DNA from: Ruminococcaceae bacterium KH2T8 | GTDB lineage: Bacteria; Bacillota; Clostridia; Saccharofermentanales; Saccharofermentanaceae | Length of the DNA stretch: 64,000 bases | Assembly: GCA_900111435.1 (NCBI GenBank) | Contig: FOIY01000001.1 | Span: 496,001 to 560,000 of the forward strand | Direction: 5' to 3' | Part shown: positions 41,149 to 49,767 of the stretch, piece by piece | How the letters are laid out: every line of letters starts with the position of its first letter | How positions within the stretch are numbered: the stretch's first letter is position 1 | Translations under genes and position numbers: made by a program | The notes under the pieces: model-generated | Database searches by the model: none | The model's input: only the letters and a program-made list of their open reading frames with translations | Told to the model about the DNA's origin: nothing

Positions 41149-43488
41149 ATGAATTCATTATTCTTTATCGCAAAGAACAACATAAAGAAGCACAAAGGAG
41201 AAGTCGCGATCACTTTCGCACTCATATTTATCGCGGCCATCCTTCTCTTCACGAGCCTCTCACTCATTCTCTCGGGTAAGAGCATGATCAGGGAGTGCGA
41301 CGACAAATACCATGTGGCAGATCTTATGGTCAAGGCCGGCAATATGGATGAGGAACAACTTCGCGACATAGTAGACTCGGTCGAAGGAGCCGAGATGACG
41401 GAGATCATTCCTCTGGTCCAGATCGGAGGAGATTACTACTACAGGGACATGGATGCTGACGATGCCATCTCATCCGGATTCTATATCTTTGATTCGAGCA
41501 GGCCTACATATCTCAATGCATTCCCGGAAGAGTTTTACGATCTGAATGACGATGAGATCACGCTTCCCTACTACATGTCCTACACTGTAGCTGCCGGCGA
41601 TACATTGGTCCTCAAGATCTCAGGAAAGGAATATGAGTTCAAGGTAAAAGGTTTTACCGAGAATCTTTATTTCGCGACATCGATGAATATATCGGGACTT
41701 AATATACTCGTAAGCCACGACATCTTCGAAGATATCTCGAGCAACACAGATCCCACATGCAACAAGGTTGTGGCATATTGCAGGGTCGAGGACGGAGTCG
41801 ATCTTGAAGGCTACGACAAGGCTGTTCAGGATGTGTTCCCCGGAGAGATACCTTTCACCACGGTAGACCGCAACATCATGAGTGTGGCTACGACCAGCAT
41901 CTCCAATATCGCGTGTTCGATAGTACTAATCTTCACCGTCATGCTGATAGTCATGTCGATCATAATCATGCACTTCTCGATAAAGAACTTCATCGAGCTC
42001 AACATACAGAATATAGGACTCCTGCAGGCTACGGGATATACGGCCGGAGAGCTGCGCCTGGCATGCATAACGGAGCAGATGATCATCGGTATTCTCGCAA
42101 CCGGGGCGGCGGTAGTAGCAGGCATCTTCTGCAGCAGACCTTTGAGTACGCTTTCGGGAATGCTGATGGGACTTTCGGGATTTTCGGGTATCAGCATACC
42201 TGCACTTATCACTACTTTCGCAGGCATTCCAGCCGTAGTATTCCTCGGAGCCCTGATCGCAACATCTTCATATAAAAAGCTCACCGTACTCGAAGCATTA
42301 AGGAGCGGTATCACGTCTCATAACTTCAAGAAGAATCACTTCCCTCTCGAGACGAGCCGTCTTCCCTTAAACCTTGTAATTGCAGGAAAGAACATCTTCG
42401 GTTCGGGAAAGAAGAGCGTATTCATCGTCTTGATCGTAGCGGTCCTCACATTTTCGGCATGCCTCGGATTTACGCTCTTTCAGAACTGGGCACTCGATCA
42501 GTCCTCTCTTCTGAAACTCGTCGGATTTGAGGCTTCCGACATCCAGGTCACCGCACCCGATTGCGATGCTCTTGCCGAGACTATACTCGCTGATGAGCAC
42601 GTAGTGATGATAAATGAATGGACAACCATGTCAACGATGGAGGTTACTTACCTCGATAATTCAACAACACTCGGTATCGATGTCTATTCCGATGTCGGTC
42701 TTCTGCAGAACGAGTACATCCTCGAAGGCCATGCTCCGCAAAACGGAAATGAGATAGTGCTCACTACAGTTGAAGCTGAAAAGCTCGGCGCATCACTCGG
42801 CGATATCGTAAACGTTAAGTCGATCAAGGACGGATCCATGGTACCTTATACCGTCTGCGGCATCGATCAGAAGATCAACAACATGGGTCAGAGAGCACTC
42901 ATGTGCGAAGAGGGCGCATTAAGAATGAACCCGGATCACGAGTTCGAGGATCTGCTCATTTATCTTGATGACAGTTCGATGGCCAAAGATCTCAAGAAGG
43001 AATGGGAACAGGAATATCCCGACTACCAGTTCACGCTCGTAGATGACCTCATCGGCTCGACGATCAACACCCTGACCGCCGCAATGGAAGGCATCTGTGT
43101 GATATTCATACTCGCGACCTGCTTTGTAGTTATCCTTACGCAGCTCCTCCTTACGAGGGCGCAGGTCATCCGCGAAAGAACGGAACTAGGTGTCTCCAAG
43201 GCACTCGGCTACACATCGGGCGAACTTATCGGAAGAACTCTCATGACGAACATCCCTACTATCGTGATCGGCATCATCATCGGTATCCTGTTGCACATCG
43301 GATTCGCAAGCCGCACGATCCTCATAGGTCTTGCGGCTTTCGGCATCAGACAGAATAACTTCACGACCGATCCCGTCTGGTTCTTGATCACGGCTGCGAT
43401 CATCCTTGTCTGCGCCGTCCTTACCGCTTTCTTCAGCGGCAGAGGTATCGCAAAGCTCGAGCCCGTAAGGATACTCAAGGAGGAATAA
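41149..43488 (+). CDS. FtsX-like ABC permease
   Basis: A 779-residue permease. A first helix (about 15-40) is followed by a large external domain (about 45-245), three helices (about 250-390), another helix near 430, a second external domain (about 455-640) and three final helices. This is a two-FtsX-domain plan (4+4 helices), larger than BceB. Such permeases usually remove or sense antimicrobial peptides, or move lipoproteins. The ATG at 41149 was preferred over a GTG nine bases earlier because GGGGTGG precedes it. Substrate unknown. Confidence 0.9.
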   Translation: MNSLFFIAKNNIKKHKGEVAITFALIFIAAILLFTSLSLILSGKSMIRECDDKYHVADLMVKAGNMDEEQLRDIVDSVEGAEMTEIIPLVQIGGDYYYRDMDADDAISSGFYIFDSSRPTYLNAFPEEFYDLNDDEITLPYYMSYTVAAGDTLVLKISGKEYEFKVKGFTENLYFATSMNISGLNILVSHDIFEDISSNTDPTCNKVVAYCRVEDGVDLEGYDKAVQDVFPGEIPFTTVDRNIMSVATTSISNIACSIVLIFTVMLIVMSIIIMHFSIKNFIELNIQNIGLLQATGYTAGELRLACITEQMIIGILATGAAVVAGIFCSRPLSTLSGMLMGLSGFSGISIPALITTFAGIPAVVFLGALIATSSYKKLTVLEALRSGITSHNFKKNHFPLETSRLPLNLVIAGKNIFGSGKKSVFIVLIVAVLTFSACLGFTLFQNWALDQSSLLKLVGFEASDIQVTAPDCDALAETILADEHVVMINEWTTMSTMEVTYLDNSTTLGIDVYSDVGLLQNEYILEGHAPQNGNEIVLTTVEAEKLGASLGDIVNVKSIKDGSMVPYTVCGIDQKINNMGQRALMCEEGALRMNPDHEFEDLLIYLDDSSMAKDLKKEWEQEYPDYQFTLVDDLIGSTINTLTAAMEGICVIFILATCFVVILTQLLLTRAQVIRERTELGVSKALGYTSGELIGRTLMTNIPTIVIGIIIGILLHIGFASRTILIGLAAFGIRQNNFTTDPVWFLITAAIILVCAVLTAFFSGRGIAKLEPVRILKEE

Positions 43489-43497
43489 TGATATAAT

Positions 43498-43528
43498 CCT
43501 CCTGAAGCCTTGGAACGGCTTCAGGAGG
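43498..43528 (+). promoter_or_regulatory. Hairpin masking an AGGAGG ribosome binding site
   Basis: CCTCCTGAAGCC (43498-43509) pairs perfectly with GGCTTCAGGAGG (43517-43528) around a seven-base loop. The right arm ends in the ribosome binding site of the small ORF starting at 43538. There is no T run behind it, so it looks like a translational switch rather than a terminator, although it could slow readthrough from the permease gene. Confidence 0.7.
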
Positions 43529-43537
43529 GATAGATAT

Positions 43538-43708
43538 ATGAGGGATGATGATAATAATGTATTCGAATAAAACATCAGAGAACTCCTGATCAACGAGAAC
43601 AACCCTAATCACTTCTTCGACATAGACAGGATGAAAGAAAAGTCGATCTTATCATATATAGCTCCTGTGATAGTAATTGCACTCGGGATATATCTGATCG
43701 TGGCATAA
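43538..43708 (+). pseudogene. Small membrane-peptide ORF interrupted by a stop
   Basis: From the ATG at 43538 the frame reads MRDDDNNVFE, then a TAA (43568-43570). The same frame continues for 45 more codons (NIRELLINENNPNHFFDIDR, then MKEKSILSYIAPVIVIALG) to a TAA at 43706-43708. Without the first stop it would be a 56-residue protein with one C-terminal membrane helix. It may be a broken gene, or the helical part alone (25 residues, from an internal ATG) may be made. Its ribosome binding site lies in the hairpin at 43498-43528. Confidence 0.55.
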
Positions 43709-43716
43709 AAGCAACA

Positions 43717-43745
43717 CAAAAGGGTTCAGTTGATGCTGAACCCTT
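43717..43745. terminator. Terminator between convergent genes
   Basis: AAGGGTTCAG and CTGAACCCTT enclose a six-base loop. On the minus strand it is followed by TTTTGTG and lies 12 bp after the stop of the lipoprotein gene; it may also end plus-strand transcripts. Confidence 0.75.
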
Positions 43746-43756
43746 ATTCGTATTCC

Positions 43757-44326
43757 TTAACCTTCCTCCACGGTCATGGGGAAGAAGATCTGCTCGTGTT
43801 CTATCTCGCTCCACCTGCCATGCTCGGAGTCGTATGTCTGGATGAAATTGTCATTAACTTCGCCGCCGTAAAGCGTAGTTGTAATACTTTCGGCCTCTCT
43901 GTCAAAGTGGATGTATCCGCCGCTCGTAATATCAAATCCGATAATATCATCGACATCTTCCGCATCCATCGGATAGCTTATGATCATCTCTTTCCCGTTG
44001 ATATCAAGAACGATATCCTCGGGATCAATCGTGGCAGAGTCATCATCTTCAAGGAATATATAGAGAGGTCTGTTCCCTCTCAATTCTTTATTCTCTACTG
44101 CGTACGGCAGGCCGCTGCCGAGGTTATCATGTTTACGGATCTCTTTGGTGTCAAATACCATATACATGTTACCGTCTTCGTAATAGTAACCACGAAACCC
44201 GATCATATTATCAGGATCACATGAGTAGAGCCAGCTGCTCGTATCTTTGTTGCTGCATCCTGTCGCCATTGAAACGGTCAGGATTCCGCTAAGGATAAGT
44301 GATACTATCTTTCTGCCTGTACTCAT
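43757..44326 (-). CDS. Lipoprotein, unrecognised
   Basis: A 189-residue lipoprotein. The ATG at 44326 (AAGGAG upstream) opens the signal MSTGRKIVSLILSGILTVSM, with the lipobox ending at Cys24 of MATGC. The mature part is acidic, with IYIFLEDDDSATIDPEDIVL-like strands and no known motif. A longer frame upstream would bury the signal peptide and has no ribosome site. It is a single gene with a terminator. Confidence 0.65.
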   Translation of the reverse strand: MSTGRKIVSLILSGILTVSMATGCSNKDTSSWLYSCDPDNMIGFRGYYYEDGNMYMVFDTKEIRKHDNLGSGLPYAVENKELRGNRPLYIFLEDDDSATIDPEDIVLDINGKEMIISYPMDAEDVDDIIGFDITSGGYIHFDREAESITTTLYGGEVNDNFIQTYDSEHGRWSEIEHEQIFFPMTVEEG

Positions 44327-44408
44327 AACTTGATTCTCCTTGTCCATCACGTCGGGCAAAAGTTCTTCCTGCCATATAAGACGCAGAAAAGGTCATGAGG
44401 TCGCATCC

Positions 44409-45209
44409 TTACTTTCTTATCTCCGCTTTCATCTTGTCATAAAGATCAGTTATATCCTTCCAGTCTGTAGCGGACTCTTTATCACTTGTGAGGTGATCTG
44501 TCTTTTGAGAAAACCCGTCTTTACGCGATCTGTTTTCTCGAATAAGCGCATTGGTATCAACTTCGACTCCCGGGATACCGTTACAGACAACATCCTCGAC
44601 CTGTTTATCCATTTCATCATGGAAGGTCGAGAAGAATCTTAAGACTTCGGAAACGAACTCCGAATACGATATCTCTACGCAACCGGACGGATACTTCCAG
44701 ATGCTGCTCCGGTTATCGCTTTCGGACCGAATGCTGTCCCATCGGATCTTGATCCTATCCCCGCATCTGAAGCAGCCAATGAGAGGTCCGTCGATAAGAT
44801 GTCCCGAATCAAGACAGCGATCGAAAAACCACGATGTCAAAGTCTCATAGTCGCCAAAGTAAAACTCATCGAATGTCTCATCGTCATCATCGGCATAAAG
44901 ATCCTTCCACGCATCGGTATCTTTCTCAAAGCTCTCGACGGCATAGTATAACGACCTCGGTATCGGCTCTGAAACATAAGGAAGGATCTCGGAAAAGTCC
45001 TCAAGAAAACGCGAAAGCTGGTAATCGTTATACTTAATGAGATTGCCTTTCTCGTCCGTATGCGTCTCAGCGTATTCATATATCACCGAATCGCCGATCT
45101 CGATCCATAACAGACCATCCGTAAGACCAAACCAGTGAAGCGTCGGATGCAACTCTCCCCATGGGGTTATCTCTGAAGGCTTTTTGAGCAGAAAGTTTAT
45201 CCTGAACAT
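44409..45209 (-). CDS. DUF5984-like protein
   Basis: A 266-residue soluble protein that opens MFRINFLLKKPSEITPWGEL, then LHWFGLTDGLLWIEIGD. This matches the start pattern of DUF5984 proteins (a Pro-Trp-Gly motif followed by WF-LTDG). Members often lie among immunity genes of polymorphic toxin systems, but no toxin gene is close, so that role is speculation. The C-terminal 60 residues are charged. It is 10 bp downstream of the lipoprotein hydrolase gene. Confidence 0.5.
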   Translation of the reverse strand: MFRINFLLKKPSEITPWGELHPTLHWFGLTDGLLWIEIGDSVIYEYAETHTDEKGNLIKYNDYQLSRFLEDFSEILPYVSEPIPRSLYYAVESFEKDTDAWKDLYADDDDETFDEFYFGDYETLTSWFFDRCLDSGHLIDGPLIGCFRCGDRIKIRWDSIRSESDNRSSIWKYPSGCVEISYSEFVSEVLRFFSTFHDEMDKQVEDVVCNGIPGVEVDTNALIRENRSRKDGFSQKTDHLTSDKESATDWKDITDLYDKMKAEIRK

Positions 45210-45218
45210 ATAAGTCTG

Positions 45219-46637
45219 TCACTCATTCCATGAATCGATCTTATCGCAAGCGTCTTCGACCATCTGCTGTCCGTACTCGCCCTCAAAGAAGTGGTCCGCG
45301 CCATCGACGATAACAAGCTCAGCTGAAGGCATGACATCGAGCACCTGATCAAACGAAGTCGGATCATCGCCAAAGCCGTCGTGGCTACCCATATAGATGA
45401 CGGTATCAAGGTTACACGAATCCAGCAGATCGTAGATGCGAAGCGTTGCGCTCGTGCCATCTTCATATGTTATCGGCAGTTCCTCACCTGCGACGATAGT
45501 AGGTTCTACAAGGATCAGTCCCGCGACCTCGGATTCTCTGTCACAGCCGGCGAAAGCAGCCACAAAGCCTCCGAAGCTGTGTCCCCAGAGGTATACATTA
45601 TCGATGTCAACTCCGGGAAGATATTCAAGAGAATCCATGACCGCATAGAGGTCTCCTGTCTCTGACATGAATACGTTACTGAAGTCTGTAGGCTGCTCGC
45701 CATCAGGATCGGAATAATCGATGAATGAGAACACAACTGCAGCATATCCGTTATCTGCAAAACCCTGAGCATCTGCTTCGTAATCCGAATAAGGCTGCAT
45801 CAGTCCGCAGCAGAGTACTATCACGGGGAACGGACCGTCTCCTTCGGGCAGGTAGAGCTTTCCTTCGATCTCCATATCGTCCCTGTAGAATGTGATCTCC
45901 TTTTCGGTGTCAGTAATATCAGTGATGACCGGCTCCGCAGTTGAATATGAGATATCGATATCATCAGAAGGAATGTCAGCCGTGTCAGTCGAGCCTCCTT
46001 CTTCCTCTTCGATCATAGCGTCGATCTCATCCTGCGTAAACCAGACCAGGGACTCCCAGAGGACTTCATATTCAGTTCCGGTCGTGGTATCAGTTACGAT
46101 GATCATGTTCCGCTCGGGATCATATACATCTGTATAATACGAGTAATTAGTAACGTCTATATCAACATCATATACCTCGCCAAAGTACTCATAATTGCAG
46201 GTTCCTAGAGGATGAGTTCCCGTACAGATCTCGGCAAAACTGATCACACCGTCTTCCAGTTTATAAACTCTTGTATGATAACCATTATTCAGTCCCCACT
46301 TTTCATTAAAGACAAGTTCCGGATCTCCGTCACCATTAAGATCAGCCAGATAGTACTCGTCATTACCGGTAGCATATGCAAATTCTTCTTCGGTATCATC
46401 GTTGATAAACGTATTCCAATAAGCATGACTTTCGATATGCCAGTTCTCAACTCCCAGTATCGGACCATCGTAATCTTCGGTGATCAATATAGGCTCGAAC
46501 GGTTCGACTGTCGTCTCCGTTATTGATTCTTCCGACGACGAAGAAGTTACTTCTTCTGTAGGAGCCTGCGAGCATGATGTCATGACGAGACACATAGCCA
46601 ATGTAGTCGCAGACAGCGTTAATAAGGATTTCTTCAT
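45219..46637 (-). CDS. Exported lipoprotein with alpha/beta hydrolase domain
   Basis: A 472-residue lipoprotein. The signal MKKSLLTLSATTLAMCLVMTSC gives the lipid-modified cysteine. A Ser/Thr/Glu linker is followed by an N-terminal domain with YYLADLNGDGDPELVFNEK (acidic loop as in the other lipoproteins). From about residue 240 comes an alpha/beta hydrolase: FPVIVLCCGLMQPYSDYE for the oxyanion region, LWGHSFGGFVAAF with the nucleophile Ser, an acid region at MGSHDGFG, and His in DGADHFFEG. It is probably an esterase acting outside the cell. The ATG at 46637 was chosen as the start of the signal peptide. Confidence 0.8.
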   Translation of the reverse strand: MKKSLLTLSATTLAMCLVMTSCSQAPTEEVTSSSSEESITETTVEPFEPILITEDYDGPILGVENWHIESHAYWNTFINDDTEEEFAYATGNDEYYLADLNGDGDPELVFNEKWGLNNGYHTRVYKLEDGVISFAEICTGTHPLGTCNYEYFGEVYDVDIDVTNYSYYTDVYDPERNMIIVTDTTTGTEYEVLWESLVWFTQDEIDAMIEEEEGGSTDTADIPSDDIDISYSTAEPVITDITDTEKEITFYRDDMEIEGKLYLPEGDGPFPVIVLCCGLMQPYSDYEADAQGFADNGYAAVVFSFIDYSDPDGEQPTDFSNVFMSETGDLYAVMDSLEYLPGVDIDNVYLWGHSFGGFVAAFAGCDRESEVAGLILVEPTIVAGEELPITYEDGTSATLRIYDLLDSCNLDTVIYMGSHDGFGDDPTSFDQVLDVMPSAELVIVDGADHFFEGEYGQQMVEDACDKIDSWNE

Positions 46638-46924
46638 AGGTCTATCCCCCATATCATTATCTAAGTGTCATTCTAGATATAAATATGATTTGGTTCAATA
46701 GGAGCGGACTCGACCATTGGTTTATTCACCCGGTTTCCATAAGACATGAGGGGAAAGCTAACTTTAGTTTTGCAATTAAGCCCCGGTCTCCCCGCAGAAC
46801 TGTCCCAATAATGGAACTACCGATCTGATACTATTAAGTCAGATACAGTAAGTTCAGCGCGGATCAAGAAGAGAATTCCAAGCAAAGACATCATCGATGT
46901 CGATCAACAAAGGAGGACAAAGTC
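46638..46924. other. Intergenic region with second 21-bp repeat copy
   Basis: No gene is seen. It holds ACTTTAGTTTTGCAATTAAGC at 46761-46781 (reverse complement of the site at 11125-11145) and the leader of the HIRAN gene with a strong AAAGGAGGAC site. Confidence 0.5.
46761..46781. repeat. 21-bp repeat, copy 2 (inverted)
   Basis: Exact reverse complement of the word at 11125-11145. In both places the immediate flanks differ except that the identity ends at GC on one side. It lies in the gap between two divergent genes. Confidence 0.7.
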
Positions 46925-47230
46925 ATGGCAGAAATGTACATAACGATCGCAGGTGCAGAGTTCAGATATGGCAGCGATTTCCTTGAGAAAGGAATGACAG
47001 TCAAACTTGTTAAGGAGCCTGATAACGAATATGACAAAGAGGCTATCAAAGTTGAGTTAAAGCCATTGGGCACTATCGGCTATGTAGCTAACAGCGTAAA
47101 GACCGTCATCGGTGAATGCTATAGCGCAGGTCGTCTCTACGATAAGATCGAGGATACAGCGAAAGCGGAGATCTGCTTCGTCACACCGAGGGGCATAATC
47201 GCCAAGGTCAAGAATCCTAAAAAGAAGTAA
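46925..47230 (+). CDS. HIRAN domain protein
   Basis: A 101-residue protein that is essentially one HIRAN domain. It opens YITIAGAEFRYGSDFLEKG, then LVKEPDNEYDKEAIKVEL, the usual DNA-binding pocket pattern, and IGYVANSVKTVI. HIRAN domains recognise free 3' DNA ends and are found alone in many bacteria or fused to helicases. It ends with a basic tail (VKNPKKK). A strong site (AAAGGAGG) precedes the start, and a terminator follows. Its role here is unknown. Confidence 0.85.
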   Translation: MAEMYITIAGAEFRYGSDFLEKGMTVKLVKEPDNEYDKEAIKVELKPLGTIGYVANSVKTVIGECYSAGRLYDKIEDTAKAEICFVTPRGIIAKVKNPKKK

Positions 47231-47254
47231 ATTTGTAATCTATCAGTTTAAGCA

Positions 47255-47288
47255 AAATCGGTGTCCAGAAGGGCACCGATTTATATTT
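47255..47288 (+). terminator. Rho-independent terminator of the HIRAN gene
   Basis: AAATCGGTG, a short loop region and CACCGATTT are followed by ATATTTCT. It lies 25 bp after the stop codon. Confidence 0.8.
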
Positions 47289-47393
47289 CTGTTAGTCTGT
47301 TTTATTCATTATTATCGCAACTAAGAAACCTTAATATCAATCAAATAGATCATCCAGAGTCAGAACTCTTGTAATATGTTCAGTATGTGCTGA

Positions 47394-47594
47394 CCCTTTA
47401 ATACCTTCAAGCTCTATAACGAAGCCATGGTGGCAGGGTCAGGCGATTTCATAGCGCCTATGGCACTTATGTCATTAGACGATGACAAGATGCCCTGGTC
47501 ATGCGTAGGATGCAGAAGTTGCGAAGAAGTCTGTCCTCAGAATATCAAGATCCCGGACGAACTTACCAGGTTCTCGGCTAAGATTGGGCACTGA
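47394..47594 (+). pseudogene. C-terminal remnant of an iron-sulfur (aldo/keto reductase-like) protein
   Basis: The plus strand reads FKLYNEAMVAGSGDFIAPMA and CVGCRSCEEVCPQNIKIPDE and ends in a TGA at 47592-47594. The CxxCxxCxxxCP pattern is a [4Fe-4S] site, as at the end of many clostridial aldo/keto reductases. In the same frame a TGA stands at 47391-47393 directly upstream, and no start or binding site is present, so only about 66 codons of a longer gene remain. No matching N-terminal part was found nearby. Confidence 0.65.
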
Positions 47595-47647
47595 CAGATC
47601 TTCCCCTGTATTTAAGCCTTTGTAACTTTGTTACACGTATAAGAAAT

Positions 47648-48304
47648 TCAGATAAGCTGCTGCTCGTTGATTATGAGCTTGAACTGAAGACCCAGTGTCT
47701 CAGCCGCTTTACGGCAGAGGATCATACGCTGCATGAATATCTCGAAGAATTCCATTACCGAGCTGTAGTGAGTATCGACTGATAACTTAAGCTTGATGAT
47801 GGTATGTGCTTCGTTGATCTTAAGCTCGGACTTGGTTACGGAATAGTTTACTCTGTCGTGAATATCGAAATTAGCCTGATCCTGATTATGTACACGGTTA
47901 CGTCTTACGTCACTTTTATCTGCAAGGATAATGGCTGCTGCAAGAGGACTTACCGGGACGCCCGTTCCTTCGTCGTGATTACCGATAGCCGTAACTATCT
48001 CTCCGATCTCTTCTGGCGGGAAGTTCATCTCAGTCAATATCCTGTATGCGATCAGTGCACCTGACTGGCTGTGGTCACAGCGGTTTACCATATTACCGAT
48101 ATCGTGAAGATAGCCTGCTATCTTGGTGAGTTCCACTGTCCTCTCAGGATAGTTCAAAGTCTCGAGGACATAACCTGCCCTCTCTGCGACCATGGTCACA
48201 TGAGCAAATCCGTGCTCCGTATATCCGAGTCTGCTTAAGGATCTGTCCGCAAGCTTGATATAAGTATTTATAACGTCTATATTCTTGATCTCTTCGTATG
48301 TCAT
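47648..48304 (-). CDS. HD domain phosphohydrolase
   Basis: A 218-residue protein with an HD domain: H in GFAHVTMVAERAGY, the HD pair in AGYLHDIGNM (about residue 74), another His in AIGNHDEGTGVPVSP and Asp in AIILADKSDVRR. Such domains hydrolyse phosphate esters of nucleotides, including cyclic ones. The last third (KSELKINEAHTIIKLKLSVD...) is unassigned. The ATG at 48304 follows GGGGTAC; the frame is open 18 codons further but without a site. Single gene; its substrate is unknown. Confidence 0.8.
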   Translation of the reverse strand: MTYEEIKNIDVINTYIKLADRSLSRLGYTEHGFAHVTMVAERAGYVLETLNYPERTVELTKIAGYLHDIGNMVNRCDHSQSGALIAYRILTEMNFPPEEIGEIVTAIGNHDEGTGVPVSPLAAAIILADKSDVRRNRVHNQDQANFDIHDRVNYSVTKSELKINEAHTIIKLKLSVDTHYSSVMEFFEIFMQRMILCRKAAETLGLQFKLIINEQQLI

Positions 48305-48571
48305 GTCTGTACCCCATATGTTTATGTCTTCTGATAGCAGATTGTACCACTTCTTCACTGCTGCTTAAAAGGGGGAGCCGTAAGGAAGTCTCATTATAAA
48401 GTCATAGCAGTGCGCCTTGCGGGCAGCTTCATATCTCCGTCATCGTATAAGGGCCTGACTGCAAATACTCATGCAAAGATCCGTTTTGCTATAATGGTCA
48501 TAAAGAGTACACATCTTTTTCCTATACTCACGATGTAACAAGCAAGACATCACATAAAGGAGTCAAAAAAG
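48305..48571. other. Divergent intergenic region
   Basis: A TATAAT box at 48490-48495 precedes the plus-strand operon, but no clear -35 box is in place. AAAGGAG at about 48555 is the ribosome binding site of the degenerate kinase gene. Confidence 0.35.
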
Positions 48572-49756
48572 ATGAAGAAGCATTACCTGAAGTTCGGAAT
48601 ATTCTATTGCATTCTGGCGCTTATGCTATTCCTGGCGGCTGTCTTATTCTATACCAAGAGGAAGATCGATAAGGTCAATGAGTTTACATGCAGTACCGTT
48701 AATAATTCATATGCCATGATCCCGCCCGAGGTCAATACGGATCCCCGTACCCTTATGCGTAATATGTTAAGCAACTGGGCTTTCTTAGCTATCGGCAACA
48801 ATGAAGATGTCGGATATTATTCCGCGATAATAGATGTAAGAAATAACTACTCCGTATTGCTTGAGACGCGGGACTTTCTTGAAGTCTCTTACTACGGTGA
48901 GATCGAGCACGAGACTTATACTGATTCCGACGGAAGATTCCACGATGATAATATTCCGGTAATCCCACGTACCGAACGTTATCTGTTCACGGATGGTCCC
49001 ATGGATCTTACAGAAGAAGAGATGGACGCTCTTTATCCTACACTTCGAGGTTCTATTACAAATGCCAAGTGCGACGATATCTGGATATATGAAGGTGAGC
49101 TTAATATCTCTGCCCCTGACGGGATAAGGACTATTCCGATAGCAACTTACGATCAGGTCGATACATCCATGGAAGTTCCTATGGAAGATTGCATTGTAAG
49201 GATCGATAACATTACTCCCTGCTTTATGGCAGGTACCGGCAGAAAGAACAGGCTCTATAATGAGGCCAGATCGTGTGCTTCAGTCTTTTTGGATCAGTAT
49301 CTTGACGGCCTTACCACGGGTGAAGTCACATTCGACAGAGGAATATTAACGTCGAAGGCTTCTGCTGTATATGTTGCTAACGGCGGAGACTATCTTATTG
49401 TCTTCTATTCGGTCGAAAAGCCCCTTTATATGGTCCTTCGAGATAATATCAAGGTCTATATCGGCGCTCTGGCTGCACTCCTTATCGTGCAGGGACTTAT
49501 AATATCCGCCGTAAAAAAACTCTATCATGATCAGAAGGATTTCGAGATAAGAAGCCGTCAGCTGACTTATGACATCGCCTCCGATCTCAAGAAACCTCTT
49601 ACCAGAACGAAGTCATATATCGAGAGATGGGAAGCTTGTGATGACGATAAGAAGAAGCAGAACTATTCAAAGAAGATAATCGACGAGGTAGACTCTATGT
49701 CCGATACGGTCTCTAAGTTTTTGTCCTCAGGCTCCGTCAGGAATAAGAGAAGATAA
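48572..49756 (+). CDS. Degenerate histidine kinase paralogue (no His, no ATPase domain)
   Basis: A 394-residue membrane protein with the sensor plan of a histidine kinase. It has helix 1 (about 8-27), an external domain of about 260 residues, helix 2 (about 296-320) and a dimerisation-like helix pair (331-385). The residue matching the phospho-acceptor is S337 (DIASDLKKPL against GIAHELKTPL in the next gene), and the protein stops before any ATPase domain. The segment around helix 2 is clearly paralogous to the downstream kinase (DQKDFEIRSRQLT against SRKEFELRNIKLT). It lies 12 bp before that kinase. It may form heterodimers with it or act as an accessory sensor; both are inferences. Confidence 0.8.
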   Translation: MKKHYLKFGIFYCILALMLFLAAVLFYTKRKIDKVNEFTCSTVNNSYAMIPPEVNTDPRTLMRNMLSNWAFLAIGNNEDVGYYSAIIDVRNNYSVLLETRDFLEVSYYGEIEHETYTDSDGRFHDDNIPVIPRTERYLFTDGPMDLTEEEMDALYPTLRGSITNAKCDDIWIYEGELNISAPDGIRTIPIATYDQVDTSMEVPMEDCIVRIDNITPCFMAGTGRKNRLYNEARSCASVFLDQYLDGLTTGEVTFDRGILTSKASAVYVANGGDYLIVFYSVEKPLYMVLRDNIKVYIGALAALLIVQGLIISAVKKLYHDQKDFEIRSRQLTYDIASDLKKPLTRTKSYIERWEACDDDKKKQNYSKKIIDEVDSMSDTVSKFLSSGSVRNKRR

Positions 49757-49767
49757 GGAGATATAAG

